The notes below the pieces were generated by a model. It was not told where the DNA came from. It was given only the letters and a program-made list of their open reading frames with translations, and searched no databases. 17,906 bases of DNA from contig JBFICP010000041.1 of assembly GCA_041581935.1 (NCBI GenBank), forward strand, positions 1-17,906, written 5' to 3'. Made by a program: the position numbers and the translations under genes. Source of the DNA: JAABYT01 sp041581935 (GTDB lineage: Bacteria; Pseudomonadota; Gammaproteobacteria; HK1). Below, in pieces: positions 5,290 to 10,931 of the stretch (position 1 is its first letter; each line of letters starts with the position of its first letter).

Positions 5290-6195
5290 CTAGCTGGTCT
5301 TGCACGGGTTCTTGGTCGCGCACGGATTGCAAGGATTACACGGGTTCTTGACCGCACACGGGTTACACGGATTGCACTTCTTGGCCGCGCACGGGTTGCA
5401 CGGGTTGCACTTCTTTGCCGCACACGGATTGCACGGATTGCAAGCACCCTTGGACACCTTGCAGGGATTGAATCCCTTCTGCAGCTCTGCCGAGTACGCC
5501 GTGAGTGCGGCCAGTTCCTGCGAGCCCCACTTCAACGGCTTGGCCTTCATGGGCACCACCATACAGAATTGCACCATCTCGTCCAGATGAATGGGACCGA
5601 CGCCGGCCATCTGCGACGGCATGGCGACCTTGTGCGGATACGGCTGAGCGAAGGTGGGATTGAGCGCCGCGCCGTTCACGTGACAGGACTGGCATGCCAG
5701 CCCGCTGGTGCCGATCGACGTGTCGTTCCAAAGCGCCTGGCCCTCGCTCACCAGCGCTGCGCTGGACGCGGTCGGGGCCCCGACCCCGGCCGGGCGAACG
5801 AAGTCTTTGGCCGAAACCTTGACACCGCCGCACGGATTGCACGGGTTGCACGGGTTGCAGGCCTTGGCCGCGCACGGATTGCACGGATTGCAGGCTTTCT
5901 TGGCCGCGCACGGGTTGCACGGATTGCAGGCCTTCTTTGCCGCACACGGGTTGCACGGGTTGCAGGCAGTCTTGGCCGCACATGGGTTACAAGGATTACA
6001 CTTCTTGGCCGCGCACGGATTGCACGGATTGCAGGTCGCCGCCAACATCAGCGTCGGATGTTTGACCGCCGGCGGATTGCTGGCGGTGGCACTGGCCATC
6101 AGCACCTGCGTCGACGACACGGCCACGATACCCCCGAGTACGGCCGCGACGATGGGCTTGCGATTGAAATGTTTCGGCTGTGGGATGTCTGACAT
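5290..6195 (-). CDS. Exported c-type cytochrome flanked by Cys-Asn-Pro-Cys repeat arrays
   Basis: A 301-residue protein with 36 cysteines. The ATG at 6195 follows AGGAGGAAGGAA. Residues 1-37 resemble a Sec leader (FNRKP, then AAVLGGIVAVSSTQVLMASA). Residues 55-122 are CNPCNPCAAK-type repeats with 19 Cys. Residues about 145-241 form a class I cytochrome c domain with the haem motif CQSCH (168-172) and candidate axial Met216 in VVPMKAKP. A nearby Cys211 and the tail GSQELAALTAYSAELQKG resemble the SoxA/TsdA type of cytochrome, which act on thiosulfate or bound sulfur. Residues 252-298 are a second array with 13 Cys, ending NPCKTS. The haem implies periplasmic maturation by the Ccm system. Metal binding or electron conduction by the arrays is inference. 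It is the first gene of the cluster and a paralogue of the small protein at 2573-2881. Confidence 0.88.
   Translation of the reverse strand: MSDIPQPKHFNRKPIVAAVLGGIVAVSSTQVLMASATASNPPAVKHPTLMLAATCNPCNPCAAKKCNPCNPCAAKTACNPCNPCAAKKACNPCNPCAAKKACNPCNPCAAKACNPCNPCNPCGGVKVSAKDFVRPAGVGAPTASSAALVSEGQALWNDTSIGTSGLACQSCHVNGAALNPTFAQPYPHKVAMPSQMAGVGPIHLDEMVQFCMVVPMKAKPLKWGSQELAALTAYSAELQKGFNPCKVSKGACNPCNPCAAKKCNPCNPCAAKKCNPCNPCAVKNPCNPCNPCATKNPCKTS
5302..5442 (-). repeat. Tandem coding repeat, C-terminal Cys-Asn-Pro-Cys array
   Basis: Four units of about 33-36 bases encode CNPCNPCAAKK-type modules (residues 252-298). Number and order of cysteines (13, ending in a lone NPC before K-T/S-S) equal those of the separate small protein at 2573-2881. 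Confidence 0.85.
5830..6033 (-). repeat. Tandem coding repeat, N-terminal Cys-Asn-Pro-Cys array
   Basis: Six units of 33-36 bases encode CNPCNPCAAK with linkers K, TA, KA or A between them (residues 55-122). The last unit has one extra NPC, making 19 Cys. Codons are nearly the same in each unit. Confidence 0.85.
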
Positions 6196-6262
6196 TTCCT
6201 TCCTCCTGGTGTCGGGTCCGTTTTTTCTCTCGCCAGACCCTCAAACTCTTGCTCAGGCGTCA

Positions 6263-6282
6263 GCGTGCACGCGTGTGCACGC
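6263..6282. promoter_or_regulatory. Perfect 8-bp-arm palindrome upstream of the cytochrome-repeat gene
   Basis: GCGTGCAC (6263-6270) and GTGCACGC (6275-6282) flank a 4-base GCGT. It lies 67 bases upstream of the ATG at 6195 in the 182-bp gap to the hydrolase gene. No U-run follows on either strand, so an operator or RNA hairpin is more likely than an intrinsic terminator. The rest of the gap shows no clear promoter hexamers that I trust. Confidence 0.4.
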
Positions 6283-6377
6283 CTATCGCTTATGACCGGT
6301 GGCGGATTGGATATATTCCCCGTTCAGCGGCACGGGTGGACCGCGCAGCTTCCCCTCTCAGAGCCCGGCGCCGGGGC

Positions 6378-7361
6378 TCAATCGGCGGCGCGCTCAAAGC
6401 CATAGGGCGTTGCCTCCTCGCGGACACCGAGCGAGCGGTTGAAAAAGTCGAGAATCTGCTCGTTGAAGCGCGTGTGAAACGCGATGCGATCGAATCCCGG
6501 GCGATCGCGGCACACATCAGGGTCTTCTTCCATGAGCGCCTCGGGGCACGGCGCGATGAACGCATAGTGGCCGGCGCCCTTGACGATGCGGTACTCGGGT
6601 ACCAGCGGCAGGCATCGAAGATAGGGCTCCACGTGGGTATCGGCACGCAGCAGATTGTCCATTTCGGCGCGATAAAGCCTCACCTGAGCCGTGACCCGGC
6701 TGAGACGGTCGCGGTCGAAGAGAAAACCGAAAGCCGGCGCCATGAGCACGGCGGATACGACACGCTCCGCGTAGTCCGGAATCTCCTCGGGAAGCGAGTC
6801 GAGCGTGAGCTCCCAGTGGGGCAGCAGGATGGGGTCGTCGGGATTCCAGCGGGCGTGGCTCGTGAATCGCGAAAAGTCCGGACGACCGCCCATGAGCACC
6901 GTCATGGTGTAAGCGCCGGCGGCGAAACCCATGGCGGCGAGGCGCGTTTCGTCGATGATGCTGCGGTACTTGTGCGCGCCAAGAATGTACTCCTTGAGCA
7001 ACCGCATGTGGTACGGGCGCCCCAGCAGCTGCTTGGCACCCAGATAGCCGCCCAGATCCTTGAAGTTGTCGCCCGGGTGGGTCACCGACGCCACTACGAA
7101 CCCCCGACGGGCCAGGAACTCGGCGCTGTCGTGGTGCGCGCCGTACCAGGCACCCGAGCCGTGGGAGAGCAACACCAGGGGGTAGCTCCCCGGCGCCGGC
7201 ATCGCATCCCGGGCGACGAGGAACGCCCGCGACTGCTCGGAGACCCGTGCCTCGCGCGCCTCGGTGGGATACCAGACGCCGGCCGTGATGCGTTCGCCGC
7301 TCGCCGGATCGCCGACCGTGACGCGGCTGAATCCGGCCGAGTACGGAGTCCCGTCGGTCAT
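6378..7361 (-). CDS. Alpha/beta hydrolase of the dienelactone-hydrolase type with Ala in place of the nucleophile Ser
   Basis: A 327-residue protein resembling predicted dienelactone hydrolases (COG4188 type). It has an opening SRVTVGDPASGERITAGVWYP, the oxyanion strand PLVLLSHGSGAWYG, the helix-strand HDSAEFLARRGFVVASVTHPG, and a late catalytic-looking His265 in GAGHYAFIAPC. The nucleophile elbow, normally GFSAGG, reads GFAAGA (residues 145-150), so the Ser position is Ala147; the codon is GCC. The protein is probably inactive as a classical serine hydrolase or uses another chemistry. There is no signal peptide. Start ATG 7361 overlaps the DinB stop (ATGA), showing coupling; the ATG at 7382 would give a longer overlap. 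A GC hairpin at 6361-6379 overlaps its stop codon but lacks a U-run. Confidence 0.85.
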   Translation of the reverse strand: MTDGTPYSAGFSRVTVGDPASGERITAGVWYPTEAREARVSEQSRAFLVARDAMPAPGSYPLVLLSHGSGAWYGAHHDSAEFLARRGFVVASVTHPGDNFKDLGGYLGAKQLLGRPYHMRLLKEYILGAHKYRSIIDETRLAAMGFAAGAYTMTVLMGGRPDFSRFTSHARWNPDDPILLPHWELTLDSLPEEIPDYAERVVSAVLMAPAFGFLFDRDRLSRVTAQVRLYRAEMDNLLRADTHVEPYLRCLPLVPEYRIVKGAGHYAFIAPCPEALMEEDPDVCRDRPGFDRIAFHTRFNEQILDFFNRSLGVREEATPYGFERAAD

Positions 7362-7861
7362 CGTTCCACGCCGGGCAGCCACATGAGATCGGTCACTCCG
7401 GGCTCGTGCCCGGCCTGCTTTATGAGGGTCGTAAGCTGACCCCGATGATGGGTCTGGTGGTTGAAAAAGTGCAGCAGCACGTGGCGCAGCGCAAACACGT
7501 GCTCATCGGGATTGACGATGGTGGTGAACCGGAGATCCGCGTCGAGCGCCGCGTCGTCCAGGCTCGCGGTAAACTCGAGAATCTCCTCATCCATGCGGGA
7601 GCGCTCCGCGCGCAACGCATCGAAATCCGCGTACAGCTCCTGGTCCAAACCGTCGACGCTGAACGGGCGATCGACAAAGCGTCCCATCCACAGCTTGTCG
7701 CCGAGCAGCAGGTGATTCAAGGTGCCGTGAATGGACTTGAAGAACGCGCCGCGGTCCCGCTTGCGCTCGGCATCGGGGATCTCGGCGCACACGGCGTAGA
7801 GCCGCTCGTTCATCCAGCGGTTGTAGCGCGCGAGCGTCAGGAAAGTGTCGATGGCGATCAC
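7358..7861 (-). CDS. DinB-family four-helix protein
   Basis: A 167-residue DinB/DUF664-type protein; the fold is related to bacillithiol- and mycothiol-dependent transferases. The metal triad is visible as His50 (in TLNHLLLGD), His135 and His139 (in HFFNHQTHHRGQ). The opening DTFLTLARYNRWMNERLY is typical of the first helix. I chose GTG 7861 because GGAGG lies 6 bases upstream; the ATG at 7894 would add 11 residues with no family match. Its 3' end overlaps the hydrolase gene by 4 bases, so the two are expressed together. The actual thiol cofactor and substrate are unknown. Confidence 0.88.
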   Translation of the reverse strand: MIAIDTFLTLARYNRWMNERLYAVCAEIPDAERKRDRGAFFKSIHGTLNHLLLGDKLWMGRFVDRPFSVDGLDQELYADFDALRAERSRMDEEILEFTASLDDAALDADLRFTTIVNPDEHVFALRHVLLHFFNHQTHHRGQLTTLIKQAGHEPGVTDLMWLPGVER

Positions 7862-7935
7862 GGCCTCCCTCCAGCGATCGGACCGACCCGTCATCGCCGG
7901 TGCCGGCAGGCCCGCATTTTGCCAGAATTCGCTCC

Positions 7936-8202
7936 ATGAAGATCTACGGCCTGCTCGGAATGACCCACGGGGCGGCCCGCGTGCTCACGGTCATGAGCCC
8001 CGAGGGCGCGCGCGCGGCGCTCGCGCACATGGCGTGCACAGACGATCTCATCGTCCACCCTGGCGACGGACGTCTCACGCAATACCACGAGCAGCGCAGC
8101 GGCGCCATCGAGCGCCTCATCGAGCGCTACGGCGTGGAGGTGCTATCGAAAACCGAGTGGGATCGGCGCAAACTGGGCCTCGCCGATGCCATTTGGAAGT
8201 GA
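7936..8202 (+). CDS. Small unrecognised protein
   Basis: An 88-residue protein starting MKIYGLLGMTHG and ending GLADAIWK. It has no signal peptide, Cys cluster or family motif that I recognise. The middle (EQRSGAIERLIERYGVEVLSKTEWDRRKLG) is amphipathic helix. It is divergent from the DinB gene, 74 bases away start to start, and co-directional with the PhyH-type gene. ATG 7936 is preferred over 7900 because the protein then begins with a beta strand, but no strong Shine-Dalgarno supports either. Codon use looks like the neighbours. Confidence 0.6.
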   Translation: MKIYGLLGMTHGAARVLTVMSPEGARAALAHMACTDDLIVHPGDGRLTQYHEQRSGAIERLIERYGVEVLSKTEWDRRKLGLADAIWK

Positions 8203-8267
8203 GAATCCATGGGTCAACGGATCCCATGAGACCCTTCCCGCGCGAGCATGCACGCGATCGAGGCCTC

Positions 8268-8293
8268 ACTCGCGCGCAAGCGCGCTCTTACGG
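8268..8293. repeat. REP-type palindrome before the PhyH-type gene
   Basis: Read on the minus strand it is TAAGAGCGCGCTTGCGCGCG followed by AGT, a diverged copy of the REP family. It ends 15 bases before the ATG at 8309. A further degenerate half-copy with a GCGAGCATGCACGC core lies at about 8242-8256. The 106-bp gap also holds a CATGGG/CCCATG hairpin at 8208-8228. Confidence 0.58.
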
Positions 8294-8308
8294 ACGACAT
8301 GACATGAT

Positions 8309-9298
8309 ATGGCCGGTGCACTGAGCGAAGCGCAGGTCGCCCGATTCCACGACCAGGGATACCTGAGCGTCGAAGGGGTTCTCGACGACGCGGATCTCGC
8401 GCCCGTGTGGGCGGAGTACACGAACCTGCTCGATACGCTCGCCCGGCGTCTCGAGGCGCAGCGACTCATATTCGATTGCGGCGCCAGCCTACCCTTCGAA
8501 TTGCGCTATCCACGCATCCTGGCGCAGTACCCGCAGCTCTACAAACATTTGAACATCTCGCTGCCACTCATCAACGAAGCTTCGCAATCGTCGGACTGGG
8601 ACATGCACGCCGGCCCCGCGGTGTTCGCGCTGCTGCGCCATGGGAAGATTCTCGACATCGTCGAATCCATCATCGGTCCCGAGATCTTCTCGAACCCGGT
8701 GCAGCACGTGCGCTTGAAGCCGCCGGCCTCCGAGGTACCCGACGACGTCGCCGAGTATTCCAATATCGGCGTCACCACCTGGCACCAGGACTATGTCTCG
8801 CTCCTCGACGAGGTCGAACACACCCGGCTGCTGACCGTGTGGGTGGCGATGACGGACGCGACGCTCGAGAACGGCTGTCTGGTCTGCGTCGCGGGCAGTC
8901 ATCGAAACGGCCTCGCGCGGCACCGCGCCGGCGTCACCATGGCGTCCGAGCCCCACATTCCGCCCGAGACCATCGACCAAAACAACGTGCGCCCGCTGCC
9001 CATCGCACGTGGCGGCGTCATCCTGTTCGACAAGTTCACTCACCACGCCTCGTTACCGAATCGATCCCAGGGGCTGCGCTGGAGCTTCGATCTGCGCTAC
9101 AACCCAACCGGGCAACCCACCGGCCGGCCGGCGTTTCCGGGGTTCGTCGCACGCAGCCGCAGGGATCCGGCTTCGGAGCTTCGCGACGCGCGCGCGTGGG
9201 CGGCGCTCTGGCAGACAGCGCGTCAGCGCATCGTCAACGGCGACTATCGGGATCCGGTGTTCGAGCAGAAGCGCTGGGAGGCGTCAGCGGGACAATAA
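8309..9298 (+). CDS. Phytanoyl-CoA dioxygenase (PhyH)-type Fe(II)/2-oxoglutarate oxygenase
   Basis: A 329-residue protein, usual for the PhyH family, which hydroxylates diverse small molecules using Fe(II), O2 and 2-oxoglutarate. The iron ligands are visible as His149 and Asp151 (TTWHQDYVS) and His235 or His236 (DKFTHHASLPNRS). Arg247 (GLRWSFDLRY) fits the 2-oxoglutarate carboxylate. The core strand TVWVAMTDATLENGCLVCVAGSHRNG is typical of the jelly-roll. The opening LSEAQVARFHDQGYLSVEGVLD is the common PhyH N-terminus and supports ATG 8309, although the Shine-Dalgarno is weak. The substrate is unknown, and no ectoine or lipid genes lie nearby. It converges on the aor operon, 66 bases from aorD. 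Confidence 0.92.
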   Translation: MAGALSEAQVARFHDQGYLSVEGVLDDADLAPVWAEYTNLLDTLARRLEAQRLIFDCGASLPFELRYPRILAQYPQLYKHLNISLPLINEASQSSDWDMHAGPAVFALLRHGKILDIVESIIGPEIFSNPVQHVRLKPPASEVPDDVAEYSNIGVTTWHQDYVSLLDEVEHTRLLTVWVAMTDATLENGCLVCVAGSHRNGLARHRAGVTMASEPHIPPETIDQNNVRPLPIARGGVILFDKFTHHASLPNRSQGLRWSFDLRYNPTGQPTGRPAFPGFVARSRRDPASELRDARAWAALWQTARQRIVNGDYRDPVFEQKRWEASAGQ

Positions 9299-9329
9299 GC
9301 GTTCTCAGGGGCGTCTCGTTGGACTCGGC

Positions 9330-9354
9330 AAAAATTCCGACACGGATCCGTCGG
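9330..9354 (-). terminator. Intrinsic terminator of the aor operon
   Basis: CCGAC (9337-9341) pairs with GTCGG (9350-9354), with a palindromic loop region around GGATCC. On the minus strand the stem is followed by AATTTTTG. It lies 10 bases after the aorD stop codon in the 66-bp convergent gap. Confidence 0.72.
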
Positions 9355-9364
9355 GAACCAGCCC

Positions 9365-9616
9365 TTATCCGCCTTTGAGCGGCGGCATCACGGCGAGGTG
9401 ATCGTTCTCGGAAAGCTTTTTCGTGCCACGCTCGCTGATCACCACCACCTCGCCGTTCAACGACACCAGGTAATTCTCGCCGAGCGGCATGCCGAGCTGG
9501 CGCATGACGTCGATGGGTGTCGCACCTTCCGGCACGTCGATCTCGGCGCTGCTTCCGTCGGTCCCGGGCGGCAGGTGCTCGACAAAGATCCCGCCGGTTT
9601 TGAACTGAATCTTCAT
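9365..9616 (-). CDS. aorD: MoaD/ThiS-like sulfur carrier of the tungsten aldehyde oxidoreductase operon
   Basis: An 83-residue beta-grasp protein ending in ...MPPLKGG, the free diglycine that MoaD and ThiS carry as adenylate and thiocarboxylate. The middle ATPIDVMRQLGMPLGENYLVSLNG and GTKKLSENDHLAVMPP is standard for the family. Being last in the aor operon, it most likely supplies dithiolene sulfur for the tungstopterin of AorB, as proposed for the MoaD-like AorD of Aromatoleum-type operons. It could also serve general molybdopterin or another sulfur pathway. Start ATG 9616 lies 15 bases after the aorC stop; the Shine-Dalgarno is weak. No partner ThiF/MoeB enzyme lies in the window. Confidence 0.88.
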   Translation of the reverse strand: MKIQFKTGGIFVEHLPPGTDGSSAEIDVPEGATPIDVMRQLGMPLGENYLVSLNGEVVVISERGTKKLSENDHLAVMPPLKGG

Positions 9617-9631
9617 GGTCGCTGTATGGCT

Positions 9632-10876
9632 TCAGGCGCGCTTCTGCGTGCAATCCAGGTAGGCATCCATGACCCGCAGCGGATCGCGCATCAGCCGTTT
9701 TTTCCAATCGCCGAGGCGCACGCGCGTTTGAATGAGACCGCGGATGACGCCGACGTGCTGGGTGAGGCCGAGCGCGAGCGCGCCCACCAGGCAATCGCGG
9801 TCGAACTCCAGGCGCAGATAACGGAAGCGATCGGCGTCGGCGGCCCGTGCGCCCTCACCGCCCTCGGCGCCCATCCACAGACCGAAGGAACTGGAGATCA
9901 ATCCGAGGGTGTTCAGCACGTTCATGGACAGGCTGCCGCGAAAGGGCGTTCGACGCCCCGCCATGTTGAGTGCCGCGACGCGCCCGTGCTCGCTTGCGGT
10001 GGGCTGTATGGCGTGCACCTGGCGTTCGCCGGTTGAGAAATCGGGGCCCTGGGCCACATCGCCGGCGGCGTAGATGCCGGCAACGCTCGACTGCAATTGG
10101 GCGTCGACCAGCACACCGTCCTCGACCTCGATGCCGGTGCCAGCGAGAAAATCCACGTTGGGGCTCACGCCGGTGGCACAAACGACCAGATCGGCCGGCA
10201 CCGCTCCGCCATCCTCGAGCGCGAGCGCGAGCTCGCCGTTCGCGGCGTCGACCGCCGCGACCCTGGTCCCGGTCATGACGCGCACACCCTTGGCTTCACA
10301 CCAACGCGCGATCATCTCGCCGCCGACCTCGTCCATCATGCGTGGCAACATGCGCTCGCCCATCTCGATGACGGTGAGCTCGACACCGCGCTTGGCGAGC
10401 GCTTCGAGCACGATGCAACCGATGAAGCCGGCGCCCATCAGCACCACCCGCGAACCCTTGGTGGCGCCTTCTGCGACGCGCCGTGCGTCGGTGAGCGTCC
10501 AGCAGTTCTCGACTCCCGGGAGATCCATGCCGGCGATGGGGGGGCGCACGGCGTGGGAGCCGGACGCAATCAGTAAACGGTCGAAGTCGAGATGGCCACC
10601 GCCTTCGAGCTCGACACGCGCGTCCTTGGCATGCACCCGCGTCACCCGCTCGCGACGCACGTCGATACCGAGCCTCTGGTAATGATCGGCGCCGTGACGC
10701 AGATAGGTGCCCTCCTCACCCACGCCGCCGGTAAGTAGATAGGGGATCGCCATGCGCGAGTAGGGAGGCTCCGGCTCGTCGCTGACGATCGTGACCGACG
10801 CGTGCGGGTCGACCTTGCGCAACGTCTCCGCGGCAATCACACCCGCGGGGCCTGCGCCGATAATGACGTGGTTCAT
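9632..10876 (-). CDS. aorC: FAD/NAD(P)-dependent oxidoreductase subunit of the aldehyde oxidoreductase
   Basis: A 414-residue pyridine-nucleotide-disulfide-type flavoprotein without a redox-active CxxC pair. The FAD Rossmann motif is GAGPAG (7-12), the NAD-binding motif GAGFIG (148-153), the ATG loop CATGVSPNVDFL (about 233-244), and the second FAD motif GIYAAGDVAQ (267-276). It should pass electrons from the AorA clusters to NAD+ (or run in reverse), as AorC does in the AorABC complex of Aromatoleum aromaticum. It lies 55 bases after aorB, with a palindromic repeat in the gap, and 15 bases before aorD. ATG 10876 begins directly at the first strand (MNHVIIGAGPAG), so the start is secure although no strong Shine-Dalgarno is seen. 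Confidence 0.9.
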   Translation of the reverse strand: MNHVIIGAGPAGVIAAETLRKVDPHASVTIVSDEPEPPYSRMAIPYLLTGGVGEEGTYLRHGADHYQRLGIDVRRERVTRVHAKDARVELEGGGHLDFDRLLIASGSHAVRPPIAGMDLPGVENCWTLTDARRVAEGATKGSRVVLMGAGFIGCIVLEALAKRGVELTVIEMGERMLPRMMDEVGGEMIARWCEAKGVRVMTGTRVAAVDAANGELALALEDGGAVPADLVVCATGVSPNVDFLAGTGIEVEDGVLVDAQLQSSVAGIYAAGDVAQGPDFSTGERQVHAIQPTASEHGRVAALNMAGRRTPFRGSLSMNVLNTLGLISSSFGLWMGAEGGEGARAADADRFRYLRLEFDRDCLVGALALGLTQHVGVIRGLIQTRVRLGDWKKRLMRDPLRVMDAYLDCTQKRA

Positions 10877-10892
10877 GAAGTGGCCAAATCGT

Positions 10893-10919
10893 GTCGGAAT
10901 TCCCTGCGCTCAACCCGAC
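10893..10919. repeat. Palindromic intergenic repeat, GTCGG...CCGAC family
   Basis: GTCGG and CCGAC arms flank a core with TGCGCTCAAC, a shortened, diverged copy of the pair at 13332-13407 (which have TACGCTCAGC). It sits in the 55-bp gap between aorB and aorC, so it is transcribed within the operon and could form a hairpin affecting mRNA stability or relative subunit expression. Confidence 0.5.
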
Positions 10920-10931
10920 GTACGAGTTCCT

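Noticed and set aside
5181..5447. N-terminal extension of the FGE-like frame up to an ATG at 5447
   Set aside because: It overlaps the repeat array in another frame and translates to an Arg/Ala/Thr-rich shadow. Only the part near 5180-5220 could be real leader.
5302..6033. Regular short repeats resembling a CRISPR array
   Set aside because: Units are in frame, adjoining with no unique spacers, and translate to a Cys-repeat protein with a leader; no cas genes are present.
5300..6295. Plus-strand frames with HGLHGLQ-type repeats opposite the cytochrome-repeat gene
   Set aside because: They are mirror images of the Cys-Asn-Pro-Cys codons, have no ribosome binding site, and vanish outside the repeat.
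6361..6379. GC hairpin GAGCCC/GGGCTC overlapping the stop of the hydrolase gene
   Set aside because: No U-run follows it on the minus strand, so I do not call it an intrinsic terminator.
8208..8228. CATGGG/CCCATG inverted repeat after the small unknown gene
   Set aside because: The stem is only 6 bp with a 9-base loop and no U-run; it could be chance.
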